From contig DATKWD010000061.1 in the NCBI GenBank assembly GCA_035529695.1, positions 48,535 through 112,534 on the forward strand: DNA of 64,000 nucleotides, written 5' to 3'. Position numbers and translations under genes: made by a program. The notes beneath the pieces were generated by a model. The model was not told where the DNA came from. It worked only from the letters and a program-made list of their open reading frames with translations, and searched no databases. Positions 23,730-34,818 of the stretch are shown piece after piece; the first letter of the stretch is position 1, and every line of letters begins with the position of its first letter. This stretch comes from DATKWD01 sp035529695. Its GTDB lineage: Bacteria > Actinomycetota > Acidimicrobiia > Acidimicrobiales > Salinilacustritrichaceae.

Positions 23730-24995
23730 TCAAGCGAAGACGGATTCGTTCACCGGGCCGACGGCGCTGGTCGTCCGCGGGTGCGAGAGGACCTTCGCGG
23801 CAACGCGTTGCACGTCGGCCGCCGTGACCGAGCGGAGCGTGTCGAGCTGCTCGTCGATACTGAGGACGTCGTCGCGGTGCATCAGCGTGCGGCCGACTCG
23901 CGACATCCGACCTCCTGAGTCCTCGAGGCCGAGCACCGTTGCGCCCGTGAGGTATCCCTTGGCGATCTCGAGTTCGCGTTCGGTGACCCCGCCGGCCACG
24001 AAGCGGTCGAGTTCGGCGTCGAGGACCTCGAGCAGCTCGGCGACACGCTTGGCCCCGGTGCCGGCATACACCGTCATGGCACCGCTGTCGGTGTAGGACG
24101 CGGCATACGAGTAGACGGTGTAGACGAGCCCTCGCTCTTCGCGGATCTCCTGGAACAGCCGGCTCGACATCCCGCCGCCGAGAATCTGATTGGCGACGCC
24201 GAGCGCGTACCGGTCGTCGTGGTCGAAGCCGACGCCTCGCCAGCCGAGCGCCAGGTGGACCTGCTCGATGGGCTTGTCGACCACCCGCAGCGACTCAACC
24301 TCGATCGGGGGCGGTGTCCGCGTCGACTCGACCCCACCCGCCGCCAGGCCGAGGGTTCGCTCGACCGACGCCACGAACTCGTCGTGCTCGAGGTTCCCGG
24401 CTGCGACGACCACCAGGTTTGCGGGCCGGTAGTGGGCTCCGAAGAACGACCGAATCTGGTCACGGCTCATGTCGGTCACCGTGTCGGCCGATCCCAGGAC
24501 CTCACGCCCCAACGGGTGGCCGGGGAACATGGCCTCGGCCAGCTGCTGATGAACGACGTCGTCCGGCGTGTCGAGGCTCATCAGGATCTCTTCGAGGATC
24601 ACCTGCCGCTCGGCCTCGACCTCGTGTGCCCGGAACGCCGGTGCCGCGAGAATGTCACCGAGGATCTCGACGCCCATCCGCCATGCATGATCGGGGAGTC
24701 GTGTGTAGAACGCTGTGTACTCACGGCTTGTGTGAGCGTTCATCTCGCCGCCGACCGATTCGACGTCTTCGGCGATCGACCGGGCCGAGCGGGCCTCGGT
24801 GCCCTTGAAGAGGAGGTGTTCGAGGAAGTGCGAGGCACCGGCCAAGGACTCGTCCTCGTCGCGGCCACCGATCTTCACCCAGATACCCGAGCTCACCGAG
24901 CGCGCCAACGGCATCCGGTCGGTGACGACTCGGATGCCGTTGGCCAGGGTGGTGCTCTGGAGGCCGCGATCGCTCAGGGCGGGCGCCTCGCTCAT
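23730..24995 (-). CDS. M16 family zinc peptidase (processing-peptidase-like)
   Basis: A 421-residue M16B peptidase (PqqL/mitochondrial processing peptidase type). The inverted zinc motif H56-F-L-E59-H60 is intact in AGASHFLEHLLFKGT; the distal Glu is in the expected stretch after NAHTSREYTAFYTRL. The second half shows LGGGMSSRLFQEIREERGLVYTVYSY, the glycine-rich R/Y motif that grips substrate. I chose the ATG at 24995, 13 nt after the pnp stop; an upstream in-frame start would lie inside pnp. The pnp-M16 pair is conserved in many Gram-positive bacteria. No signal peptide, so cytosolic. Substrate unknown. Confidence 0.93.
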   Translation of the reverse strand: MSEAPALSDRGLQSTTLANGIRVVTDRMPLARSVSSGIWVKIGGRDEDESLAGASHFLEHLLFKGTEARSARSIAEDVESVGGEMNAHTSREYTAFYTRLPDHAWRMGVEILGDILAAPAFRAHEVEAERQVILEEILMSLDTPDDVVHQQLAEAMFPGHPLGREVLGSADTVTDMSRDQIRSFFGAHYRPANLVVVAAGNLEHDEFVASVERTLGLAAGGVESTRTPPPIEVESLRVVDKPIEQVHLALGWRGVGFDHDDRYALGVANQILGGGMSSRLFQEIREERGLVYTVYSYAASYTDSGAMTVYAGTGAKRVAELLEVLDAELDRFVAGGVTERELEIAKGYLTGATVLGLEDSGGRMSRVGRTLMHRDDVLSIDEQLDTLRSVTAADVQRVAAKVLSHPRTTSAVGPVNESVFA

Positions 24996-25008
24996 GTGAC
25001 GGCGGACG

Positions 25009-27441
<2,433 letters not shown>

Positions 27442-27453
27442 GGTGGCTCCTCT

Positions 27454-27467
27454 GGCGCCCTTGCGCC
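27454..27467 (-). promoter_or_regulatory. Small hairpin in the pnp leader
   Basis: GGCGC-AAGG-GCGCC on the minus strand forms a 5-bp stem just before the pnp Shine-Dalgarno. In Escherichia coli the pnp leader hairpin is the site of autoregulation; a similar job here is only inferred. Confidence 0.35.
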
Positions 27468-27621
27468 GTTGTGTTTGTTGTTTCGTTGTGACTTGAGGTG
27501 CCCCGGTGGCCAGTTCCCAGGTGGCGAACACCCGATCGGATCGGGGATTCGGCAGCTGGCAGCTGACCACATCGGGGCCGCACCTGCGCACGCAATCAGG
27601 GATCACGGGCGCAGACGCGAC

Positions 27622-27646
27622 GAGCGGCCCTCGAAGAGGGCCGCTC
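27622..27646 (-). terminator. Strong hairpin between rpsO and pnp
   Basis: GAGCGGCCCTC and GAGGGCCGCTC form a perfect 11-bp stem with a 3-nt loop, 6 nt after the rpsO stop. No T-run follows, so it is either a T-less actinobacterial terminator or an RNase-processing and 3'-stabilising structure that separates rpsO from pnp mRNA. Confidence 0.7.
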
Positions 27647-27652
27647 AGGAGT

Positions 27653-27925
27653 TCAGCGCCGCAGTCCGTGTGTTGCGAGGATCGTGCGGTAGCGCTCGAC
27701 GTCGTTGTTCTTCACGTAGTCGAGCAGACGGCGTCGGCGGCCGACCATCTTGAGGAGGCCGCGTCGGCTGTGGTGATCTTTCTTGTGGGTCGACAGGTGC
27801 TCGTTGAGGTGGTTGATGCGAGCGGTGAGCAACGCGATCTGGACCTCGGGAGAGCCGGTGTCACCTTCGTGGAGCTCGTGCTCTTCGATGATGCCGGCCT
27901 TGGCGTTGTCGATCTTCTCTGACAT
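27653..27925 (-). CDS. rpsO: 30S ribosomal protein S15
   Basis: The 90-residue S15 is complete: it binds the 16S rRNA central domain early in 30S assembly. Helix 1 begins KAGIIEEHELHEGDTGSPEVQ; the rRNA-binding core LNEHLSTHKKDHHSRRGLLKMVGRRRRLLDYV and the tail RYRTILATHGLRR are canonical. The ATG at 27925 has a poor Shine-Dalgarno (CAGGAA, rather far). A leader of about 110 nt runs from a TAGCAT box at 28044-28049 and holds a 7-bp pairing, which would suit the translational autoregulation known for S15 in several bacteria. The rpsO-pnp order is ancestral. Confidence 0.97.
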   Translation of the reverse strand: MSEKIDNAKAGIIEEHELHEGDTGSPEVQIALLTARINHLNEHLSTHKKDHHSRRGLLKMVGRRRRLLDYVKNNDVERYRTILATHGLRR

Positions 27926-27976
27926 GAGTGTGTACTGATTCCTGAATGTGGTGGGTGTCTGACCCGGCTGCCCCGA

Positions 27977-28049
27977 CCGTTCGTGACGTGAGGGAGAAGC
28001 GGTGCTGTTCGCGCGACGCCGAGGCGCCGAACGGCTTCCCGAGATGCTA
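27977..28049 (-). promoter_or_regulatory. rpsO promoter and leader pairing
   Basis: TAGCAT at 28044-28049 is the likely -10 box. In the leader, CGAACGG at 28028-28034 and CCGTTCG at 27977-27983 (plus-strand reading) can pair over 7 bp. A promoter plus long leader contrasts with the leaderless genes and fits ribosomal protein control. Confidence 0.45.
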
Positions 28050-28066
28050 CCGGGCGACGGGCGGAT

Positions 28067-29254
28067 TCACGAACTCGACGGGCGATCGGCGTCGAGGTGC
28101 GAACGATGGTCAGCGACGGTCCAGACATAGCGAGGCGCGCGCCGCCGGGTCGCGGTGTCGGAGAACTCGACCGCCGGGGTCAGTTCGAGCACGAGGGCCT
28201 CTTCGTCGTAGAAGGCGGCCTCGAGGTCGTCGACCGAAGCAGCATCGGGGTCGAGGCCAGCATCACGCACTGCCGCGCGATAGGCCTCGCCGAGCGGGCC
28301 GGTGAGCAACTCGCCGATGATGCCCGGGAGTGTCTCCGGATCGCGGAGCACCCAGCTGTGGCTTCCGCCGTGCACGGTGACCAGGGTGCCGCGAGCTCGA
28401 CGAGCGGCGTCGATGGCGGTCTTGAGCGGGACGGTCACGTCCCGATCGCCGTGGAGCGCGAAGAACGGCACGTTCTCCTGGGCGATGCGCTGCAGCATCC
28501 AGCGACTCCCCCGCGACCTGATGATCGAGACTCCGGGCCCCATCAGGCGCCAAGGCCGTCGGGCGTGGCCCAGCAGCGTGGGGGTGACCAGGCGGAGCAA
28601 CTTGGCCGCCTGGGTGCGGTCGCCGAACACCGGCACCGTCAGCAGCCCGTCGACGGCCATCGCGATTCCCACGAGGCCCGCCGCCGGAGGAAACAAGCGC
28701 ATGGCGTTGACCCGACGATCCCAGGTCTCGCCGACGATGGCATCGATGCACAGGACAGCGATCGCCCGCTCGGGCTCGGACGCAGCCAACTGGGTGATCA
28801 GTCGTCCGCCCATGGAGTGTCCGGCGAACATCGCCCGCTTGATGCCGAGTTCGTCGACGGCCCGACTCAGCACCTTCGTGTAGGCCTCGAAGCTGCCACC
28901 GCCCGCGGGCAGGCCCTGCGTGCCGCCATGGCCGGCGGTGTCGATGGCGATGACCTTGAAGCCCATCGACACCAGACGGCTCAGGCTCTGGGCGTAGAGG
29001 AACCCCTCGGCGGTGAATCCGTGGACCACGACGAGCGGGACGCCCCTTCCGCTGACCGCCACCCCGACGACATGGCCGTCGTCGAGGGTGATCTCGTGAC
29101 GGGCAAGTCGGGGGACCGGGATCTTGCTGCCTGCGGGCGTCGGGTAGACCGGCCCCTCGATCGGGTCGACGAGTGCATCGGCCGGGACGGCGAAGGACTC
29201 GTCGTCGACGATGCGGAACGGAACGACCTCGACGTCGTCCCCGACCGCGTTCAC
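28067..29254 (-). CDS. Alpha/beta hydrolase, lipase-like
   Basis: A 395-residue hydrolase with a roughly 55-residue N-terminal arm before the alpha/beta core. The oxyanion turn is VVVHGF at 76-80, the nucleophile elbow GHSMGG with Ser147, the acid Asp in LHGDRDVTVP, the base His in HGGSHSWVLRD. The insertion between, with GHARRPWRLMGPGV, forms a cap. A C-terminal tail of about 60 residues is acidic then basic. No signal peptide. The GTG at 29254 is 43 nt after ribF, so it probably shares the truB-ribF transcript. An esterase or lipase role is the family default. Confidence 0.88.
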   Translation of the reverse strand: MNAVGDDVEVVPFRIVDDESFAVPADALVDPIEGPVYPTPAGSKIPVPRLARHEITLDDGHVVGVAVSGRGVPLVVVHGFTAEGFLYAQSLSRLVSMGFKVIAIDTAGHGGTQGLPAGGGSFEAYTKVLSRAVDELGIKRAMFAGHSMGGRLITQLAASEPERAIAVLCIDAIVGETWDRRVNAMRLFPPAAGLVGIAMAVDGLLTVPVFGDRTQAAKLLRLVTPTLLGHARRPWRLMGPGVSIIRSRGSRWMLQRIAQENVPFFALHGDRDVTVPLKTAIDAARRARGTLVTVHGGSHSWVLRDPETLPGIIGELLTGPLGEAYRAAVRDAGLDPDAASVDDLEAAFYDEEALVLELTPAVEFSDTATRRRAPRYVWTVADHRSHLDADRPSSS

Positions 29255-29297
29255 GGATGTGCCTCGCTCACGGACTCAGTGTGACGCATCGGGCCGC

Positions 29298-30266
29298 TCA
29301 GACCGTTCCACCCGGGCGCGCGAGGATTTCTCGAGCCCGTTCGACATCGCGCTGCATCTGCTCGATCAGTGGCTCGATGCCGTCGAACTTCTGCTCACCC
29401 CTCAGGCGCTCGACGAAACGAACGCGAACCGATTCGTCGTACAGATCGCCTTCGAAATCGAGGATGAAACACTCGAGCAGGCTGGCGTGGGCCTCCTCGT
29501 AGAAGGTCGGACGCCGCCCCAACGACATGGCGGTCCGCAGCACGGTCCCGTCGGGGCGCTCGAACCAACCGGCGTAGATGCCATCGGCGGGCAGCATGAT
29601 GTCGCCTGGAACCGAGACGTTGGCCGTCGGAAAGCCGAGCTCTCGACCCCGCTTGTCGCCGTGCGCAACGATGCCGCGGACCTCGTGTGGGCGACCGAGG
29701 AGGCGGTTCGCCGAAGCGAGATCGCCCTCGGCGAGCGCACGGCGGATGGCGGTCGAACTGACGCGATCAGCAGCAGCGGCCGCCTGACCGTCGACACCGA
29801 CGAGGTCCATGCCCTCGACGGTGAATCCGTGGATCGCCCCGAGCTCGATCAACAGGTCGACGTTGCCCTTGCGCTCGTGGCCGAAATGGAAGTCCTCACC
29901 GACGATCACCTTGCGCGCTCGCAGGCAGTCGACCAGAACAGACCGGACGAAGTCCTCGGCCGACTCCTCCGACCGCGCCTCGTCGAAGGTGATCACCACG
30001 ACGATGTCGATCCCGGTGGCATCGAGGTACTCGAGCTTCTGATCGAGGTCGCTGAGCAGCATCGGCGCCGATTCCGGTCGGACCACGCTGGCCGGGTGCC
30101 GGTCGAAGGTCACGACTGCCGAGGCCAGGCCGTCGGTGTCCTCGAGGTCACGGACCGCGCGGATCACCTGCTGGTGGCCGAGGTGGACGCCGTCGTAGGC
30201 GCCGATGGTCACCGCCGAGCCCTGCATCGGCGCCACACAGCCTTCGGTGTCTCGAACGACCTTCAT
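29298..30266 (-). CDS. ribF: Bifunctional riboflavin kinase/FAD synthetase
   Basis: RibF makes FMN and then FAD. The 322-residue protein has an N-terminal FMN adenylyltransferase domain (GAYDGVHLGHQ with the HxGH-type nucleotide motif, then SSTAIRRALAEGD, the ISSTxxR motif) and a C-terminal riboflavin kinase domain (HGDKRGRELGFPTANV, with the Pro-Thr-Ala-Asn flavin loop, and the late GDLYDESVRVRFVERLRGEQKF). The ATG at 30266 was chosen since upstream in-frame codons lack homology; TAGCCT lies 10 nt before it. There is no room for an FMN riboswitch. The truB-ribF pairing is widely conserved. Confidence 0.96.
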   Translation of the reverse strand: MKVVRDTEGCVAPMQGSAVTIGAYDGVHLGHQQVIRAVRDLEDTDGLASAVVTFDRHPASVVRPESAPMLLSDLDQKLEYLDATGIDIVVVITFDEARSEESAEDFVRSVLVDCLRARKVIVGEDFHFGHERKGNVDLLIELGAIHGFTVEGMDLVGVDGQAAAAADRVSSTAIRRALAEGDLASANRLLGRPHEVRGIVAHGDKRGRELGFPTANVSVPGDIMLPADGIYAGWFERPDGTVLRTAMSLGRRPTFYEEAHASLLECFILDFEGDLYDESVRVRFVERLRGEQKFDGIEPLIEQMQRDVERAREILARPGGTV

Positions 30267-30276
30267 GTCGCATCCG

Positions 30277-30282
30277 AGGCTA
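30277..30282 (-). promoter_or_regulatory. -10 box for ribF
   Basis: TAGCCT ends 10 nt before the ATG at 30266, in the 60-nt gap after truB. It is a likely internal promoter of the rbfA-truB-ribF run. Confidence 0.4.
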
Positions 30283-30326
30283 CCGGCCACTCCTCGCAAC
30301 GACCGGGTCGACCCGGAACCGTTTGA

Positions 30327-31214
30327 TCACCCTGCGAGGACCACCGTCGGTTTCACGGTGCTGCCGTGGTGAGGTTGGTAGACAGCCACGAGCGCACCGT
30401 CGGCGTCGACGACCGGGAACGGGCCGGGGGCGTCGGCGTCGATGTCCAACAGGGTCCGCTCGAGCACCTTGCCATGGCCGACGGCGGTGGCGACATCGGA
30501 AGCGACCGAGATCAGCCGGTGGCCGGCGAAGACCGATGCCATCGGCAGGACCGTCGGCGATTCGACCGACGTGGCCTCGGCGAGCGTGAAAGGGCCGACC
30601 GAGGTTCGGCGCAGCTTGCGGAGATGGGCGCCACCCCCGAGCATCGCACCGACGTCGGCGGCGAGGGTGCGCACGTAGGTCCCCGACGAGCACTCGACCG
30701 TGCAGACCACGACGGCTGAATCGTCGGTCGCTTCGATGTCGAACCGGTGGATGGTCACCGACCGTGGCGGCCGTTCGACCTCCTTGCCCTCCCGGGCGAG
30801 TTGATGCAGCCGTTTCCCGCCGATCTTCACCGCGGACACCATGGGCGGAATCTGTTCGATCGGGCCGGTCAGTCGGCGGGCGGCTGCCGACACCTGGTCG
30901 ATGTCGATGCCGGTCATGTCGTGCTCAGCAGTGACGACGCCGGTGTCGTCGAGCGTGTCGGTCTCGGTGCCGAACACGATCTCGCCGGTGTAGGTCTTCG
31001 GCTGAGCGGTGACGAAGCTGAGCAACCGTGTGGCCCTCCCCACTCCCAGGACCAGCACCCCGGTGGCCGGCGGGTCGAGGGTGCCGCTGTGGCCGACTTT
31101 GCGGGTCCCGAGGACACCCCGAGCCTTGGCGACCACATCATGGGAGGTCCATCCTGCCTCCTTGTCGATGACGCAGATGCCGTGAACATCGGCGTTCGGA
31201 CGCTTCGGACTCAC
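30327..31214 (-). CDS. truB: tRNA pseudouridine(55) synthase TruB
   Basis: TruB forms pseudouridine 55 in the T-loop of tRNAs. The 295-residue protein shows the catalytic Asp47 in GHSGTLDPPATGVL, the family's GKAT/GRATRL box (VGRATRLLSF), KTYTGEIVFGTETDT, and the thumb region with IEQIPPMVSAVKIGGKRLHQLAREG. The RNA-binding YVRTLAADVG follows. A PUA-like C-terminal domain of about 60 residues is present. The GTG at 31214 has GGAGGA before it and overlaps the rbfA stop as GTGA. So infB-side genes, rbfA and truB form one translation-coupled unit. Confidence 0.96.
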   Translation of the reverse strand: MSPKRPNADVHGICVIDKEAGWTSHDVVAKARGVLGTRKVGHSGTLDPPATGVLVLGVGRATRLLSFVTAQPKTYTGEIVFGTETDTLDDTGVVTAEHDMTGIDIDQVSAAARRLTGPIEQIPPMVSAVKIGGKRLHQLAREGKEVERPPRSVTIHRFDIEATDDSAVVVCTVECSSGTYVRTLAADVGAMLGGGAHLRKLRRTSVGPFTLAEATSVESPTVLPMASVFAGHRLISVASDVATAVGHGKVLERTLLDIDADAPGPFPVVDADGALVAVYQPHHGSTVKPTVVLAG

Positions 31215-31591
31215 TCCTCCTCACGCAGTTGGCGGAGGATCTCCTCGACCCGCGAGGCCGTCTCGACCACCACGTCTTCGGTGAGGATCACTTCGGGTGT
31301 GCGGCGAACCCGAGCCTGTCGGGCGATCTCGCGCTTGATGGCTCGACGGGCTTCGTCGAGCGCCGTGGCCAGTTCGTCAGGGTCGTCGGTGGGGTCGCCC
31401 GACTGCACGTAGGTGATCTTCGCCTGGTCGAGTTCGTTGTCGACGTAGACGTCCTGGATGGTGAGCAGCCCGAGACGCTCGTCGTCGAGCCGCTCGAGGG
31501 TGTCGGCCGCGATCTCGAGCACCAGCTGGCTCAGGCGCGCCGACCTCGGGTAGTCGCGTCCTGCTGATGCTCGACGGCGTCCCTTGCTCAC
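31211..31591 (-). CDS. rbfA: Ribosome-binding factor A
   Basis: RbfA assists late maturation of the 30S subunit and cold adaptation. The 126-residue protein from the GTG at 31591 has the KH-like core: RSARLSQLVLEIAADTLERL, then LGLLTIQDVYVDNELDQAKITYV and the Ala-kinked helix DEARRAIKREIARQARVRRTPEVIL. The start is fixed by the GTGA overlap with the DUF503 stop. The far longer frame upstream is DUF503 and infB antisense noise. It is co-translated with truB downstream, as in most bacteria. Confidence 0.94.
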   Translation of the reverse strand: MSKGRRRASAGRDYPRSARLSQLVLEIAADTLERLDDERLGLLTIQDVYVDNELDQAKITYVQSGDPTDDPDELATALDEARRAIKREIARQARVRRTPEVILTEDVVVETASRVEEILRQLREEE

Positions 31592-31878
31592 GAGGCCTCC
31601 AGCCAGATTCGATCGGCGTTCATCACGACGATCTCGGGAAACGACCAGACGAATCGCTCGACCGAGTCGATGATGTCCTGCGCCTTGGCATGGGTCGACG
31701 ACACGACGGCGAACCCGATCGACGCACGCTGCCACTTGTGCTGGTGATCGACCTCGGCGGCCGAGACACCGAAGCGGCGGCGGGCACCTTCGATCACCGG
31801 CTTGACGGCCGACCGCTTGTTCTTGAGCGATCGCGCGTTGGGCACATGCACCTCGACCTGAAGGGAGAGCACGAACAT
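31588..31878 (-). CDS. DUF503 family protein (YlxP-like)
   Basis: A 96-residue DUF503 protein, the family of Bacillus YlxP, nearly always found between infB and rbfA. The N-terminal strand MFVLSLQVEVHVPNARSLKNKRSAVKPV and VSAAEVDHQHKWQRASIGFAVVSS are diagnostic. I chose the ATG at 31878: TAGGAT lies 8 nt upstream, and the codons before it extend into the promoter. Function is not established; the neighbours hint at ribosome assembly. The stop overlaps rbfA (GTGA). Its own promoter means rbfA-truB can be expressed apart from infB. Confidence 0.92.
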   Translation of the reverse strand: MFVLSLQVEVHVPNARSLKNKRSAVKPVIEGARRRFGVSAAEVDHQHKWQRASIGFAVVSSTHAKAQDIIDSVERFVWSFPEIVVMNADRIWLEAS

Positions 31879-31886
31879 CAGCCGCG

Positions 31887-31892
31887 ATCCTA
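31887..31892 (-). promoter_or_regulatory. -10 box for the DUF503 gene
   Basis: TAGGAT ends 8 nt before the ATG at 31878, in the 38-nt gap after infB. Confidence 0.5.
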
Positions 31893-31916
31893 CGACCACA
31901 CCGCTCGATTCGGTCC

Positions 31917-34700
31917 TCAGAGGACCCTGGGGATCTCGCGCTCTTCGAAGGTCTCGATGATGTCGCCTGGTTTGAGGTCCTGGAAGTCACTGAGCCCGAT
32001 GCCGCACTCGAACCCCTCGCGGACCTCCTGCACGTCGTCCTTGAAGCGTCGAAGCGACGAGATCTCGCCCTTCCAGATGATGGTGCCCTCGCGGAGGAAC
32101 CGGACCTTGGAGCCTCGGCTGATGACACCGTTGCGAACCATGCAACCGGCGATGGCACCCACGCGGGGGGCCCGGAAGATCTCGCGGACCTCGGCATCGC
32201 CCGTCACCACTTCTTCGTACTCGGGCTCGAGCATGCCGACCATTGCGTTCTCGATGTCCTCGAGCACCTTGTAGATGATCTCGTAGGTCCTGATCTCGAC
32301 ACCTTCGGTGTCGGCGAGTTCGCGCGCCTTGCGGTCGGGGCGCACGTTGAAGCCGATGATGGTGGCGTCCGATGCTGCGGCGAGCTGGATGTCGTTCTCG
32401 GTGATCCCGCCCACCGATCGACTGACAAAGCTCAGCTTCACGTCATCGCGTTCGAGCTTGCGCAAGCTCTCGGTGAGGGCTTCGAGTGAACCGTTCACGT
32501 CGGCCTTGAGCACCAATGCGAGCGTGGTGACCTCTCCGGCTTGAATGGCGTCGAAGATGTCTTCGAGTTTGGCGCCTGCAGTGGCCTGGACTGCCTCGCG
32601 ACCGAGGCTCGCTTGGCGATGCCAGTGCTCGCGGGTCTCGGCCACCTGTCGAGCGGTCTTCTCGTCGGGCGCGATCACGAACGAGTCGCCTGCATCCGCC
32701 ACGTCGTTGAGCCCGAGGACGGCGACCGGGGTGGACGGACCGGCTTCTTTGACCTGCCCACCGTGGTCGTCGATGAGGGCACGCACACGACCCCAGGCCG
32801 CACCCGCCACGAGGGGATCACCGACCTTGAGCAAGCCTCGTTGCACGAGGACCGTCGCGACCGGTCCGCGCCCGATGTCGAGGTGGGCTTCGAGCACCAC
32901 ACCGGTGGCCCGGCCCTCGGGCTCGGCCCGCAGATCCTCGAGCTCGGCCACGACCGAGAGGTTGTCGAGGAGTTCGGGCACTCCTTCACCGGTCATGGCG
33001 GACACGGGGATCATGATGGTGTCGCCGCCCCAGCCCTCGGGAATGAGGTCGTGCTCGGACAGTTGCTGCATGACGCGGTTGGGATCGGCGCCTTCGCGAT
33101 CGATCTTGTTGATCGCCACCACGATGGGCACGTCGGCCGCTCGAGCGTGGTCGAGCGCCTCGAGCGTCTGCGGCATGACACCGTCGTCGGCAGCCACGAC
33201 GAGCACGACGATGTCGGTGGCCTCGGCACCGCGTGCACGCATGGCGGTGAACGCCTCATGACCCGGCGTGTCGATGAAGGTCAGGCGCTTGTCGTCCTTG
33301 ACGGCTTGATAGGCACCGATGTGCTGGGTGATGCCTCCGGCTTCACCTTCGACGACATTGGCCTCGCGGATGTGGTCGAGCAGCAATGTCTTGCCGTGGT
33401 CGACGTGGCCCATCACGGTGATGACCGGGGGACGAAGCTCGCTGGTCTCCGACAGCTCACCGGCGAACAGATCCTCGGCATCGAGCTTCTTCTGGAGCTC
33501 GACCTCCTGCTCCTCGCCAGGGTCGACCAGCCGGATGTCGGCACCGACCTCGGCTGCGAACAGCTCGATCATGACATCGCTGAGCGACTGGGTCGCAGTG
33601 ACCATCTCGCCCTGCTGCATGAGGAAGCGAACGACGTCGGCCGCCGTGCGGTTCAGCTTCTGACCGAGATCCTGGGGCGTGCTCGCCCGCTCGATGACGA
33701 CTTCGCCACCGGGAACCGGTGCCTCGGCGGGCGTGTACGACGGCGCGTCCATCGGCTGGAGCTCTTCGCGGTTACGACGTCGTCGTCCACCACGTCGGCG
33801 TGGGGGGCGTCGGCCGCCGGGTCCTCCCGGACGACCACCTCCACCGGGGCGTCCACCGGGTCCACCACCGCCGCCGGGGGGCGGCATCGAAGGACCACCC
33901 GTCGAGGCACCACGGCCGCGACCGGCCGGCATCGGCCGCATGCGGCTCGGCGTCGGGCCGCGTCCTCCGGCACCAGGGGGAGGTGGGATCGGCTTTCCGG
34001 AGCCCGATGTTGGCGGACCAGGGGGCGGCGGGATCGGCTTTCCGGTCTCGGACTTGGGGGCCGGGGCGCTCGTGTCGGCCTCGTCAGCCGGCGCGGCTGC
34101 AGCCTCGACTGGCGTCGGGGCAGCCTCGGCCGGCTCGCTGGGGCGGGCAGGAGGCGCAGGGGCCGCCGGCGCGGACGAAGCGGCGGGCGGGGCAGCAGCT
34201 GCCGGAGGCGCGGCGGGTCGGGTCGGACGGGCCGGCGCCGGCGGCGGACCAGCGGCCGCCTCGAGTGCAGCGGCTTCCTCTGCTCGAAGCTTCGCCTCTT
34301 CGCTCGGCTTGAGCGCGGAGGACTTCACCGCGCGGGACGGCCGTGCGGGACGGGGCGGGGCATCAGGGTCAGGTGCCGCCCCAGGATCGACATCGTCGGC
34401 CACCGGGGCCGGTTCCGGCGCTGGTGCCGGTGCGGGTTTGGCGATCTTCTTGGCGACCGCCTTCTTCTTGGCAACCGCCTTCTTGGCCGCCTTCTTGGGC
34501 TTCTCAGGCTCATCGGGCGAGACGTCGCGGATCAAGCCCTCCCGCTCGGCCTTTCGTCGGACTCGGTCGGCCTGCGCCTCGATGATGCTGGAGGAGTGGC
34601 TCTTGACCGGGACCCCGAGGGACTCGCAGAGGTCGAGGCATTCCTTGTTCGTGAGTCCGAGCTCTCGTGCGAGCTCGTAGACCCGGATCTTGCTTGCCAA
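31917..34700 (-). CDS. infB: Translation initiation factor IF-2
   Basis: IF-2 is the GTPase that brings initiator tRNA to the 30S subunit. The 927-residue protein has an N-terminal IF2_N helical motif (IRVYELARELGLTNKECLDLCESLG), a 250-residue Ala/Pro/Gly-rich linker (about 65-315, with GGGGGPGGRPGG and a basic RRPPRRRGGRRRR end), a second IF2_N domain, the G domain with GHVDHGKT at 431-438, DTPGHE and NKID, then domains II-IV. The residue after GKT is Leu, where Ser or Thr is common. The start is TTG at 34700 because an in-frame TGA lies just upstream. There is no ylxR gene between nusA and infB. Confidence 0.96.
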   Translation of the reverse strand: MASKIRVYELARELGLTNKECLDLCESLGVPVKSHSSSIIEAQADRVRRKAEREGLIRDVSPDEPEKPKKAAKKAVAKKKAVAKKIAKPAPAPAPEPAPVADDVDPGAAPDPDAPPRPARPSRAVKSSALKPSEEAKLRAEEAAALEAAAGPPPAPARPTRPAAPPAAAAPPAASSAPAAPAPPARPSEPAEAAPTPVEAAAAPADEADTSAPAPKSETGKPIPPPPGPPTSGSGKPIPPPPGAGGRGPTPSRMRPMPAGRGRGASTGGPSMPPPGGGGGPGGRPGGGGRPGGPGGRRPPRRRGGRRRRNREELQPMDAPSYTPAEAPVPGGEVVIERASTPQDLGQKLNRTAADVVRFLMQQGEMVTATQSLSDVMIELFAAEVGADIRLVDPGEEQEVELQKKLDAEDLFAGELSETSELRPPVITVMGHVDHGKTLLLDHIREANVVEGEAGGITQHIGAYQAVKDDKRLTFIDTPGHEAFTAMRARGAEATDIVVLVVAADDGVMPQTLEALDHARAADVPIVVAINKIDREGADPNRVMQQLSEHDLIPEGWGGDTIMIPVSAMTGEGVPELLDNLSVVAELEDLRAEPEGRATGVVLEAHLDIGRGPVATVLVQRGLLKVGDPLVAGAAWGRVRALIDDHGGQVKEAGPSTPVAVLGLNDVADAGDSFVIAPDEKTARQVAETREHWHRQASLGREAVQATAGAKLEDIFDAIQAGEVTTLALVLKADVNGSLEALTESLRKLERDDVKLSFVSRSVGGITENDIQLAAASDATIIGFNVRPDRKARELADTEGVEIRTYEIIYKVLEDIENAMVGMLEPEYEEVVTGDAEVREIFRAPRVGAIAGCMVRNGVISRGSKVRFLREGTIIWKGEISSLRRFKDDVQEVREGFECGIGLSDFQDLKPGDIIETFEEREIPRVL

Positions 34701-34818
34701 GGTTTCTTTTCAGCCTCTCGTGGTACTCATCGTGGGGTTTCGCCGGGCGCGCGGTACGCAGCCCTCGGTGGCGGGTTCATCATCTTCGCGCACATCAGGT
34801 GGTCGAAACGAAGCCGAA

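Noticed and set aside
30267..30326. Possible FMN riboswitch ahead of ribF
   Set aside because: Only 60 nt separate truB and ribF and a -10 box lies 10 nt before the ATG, leaving no space for the aptamer.
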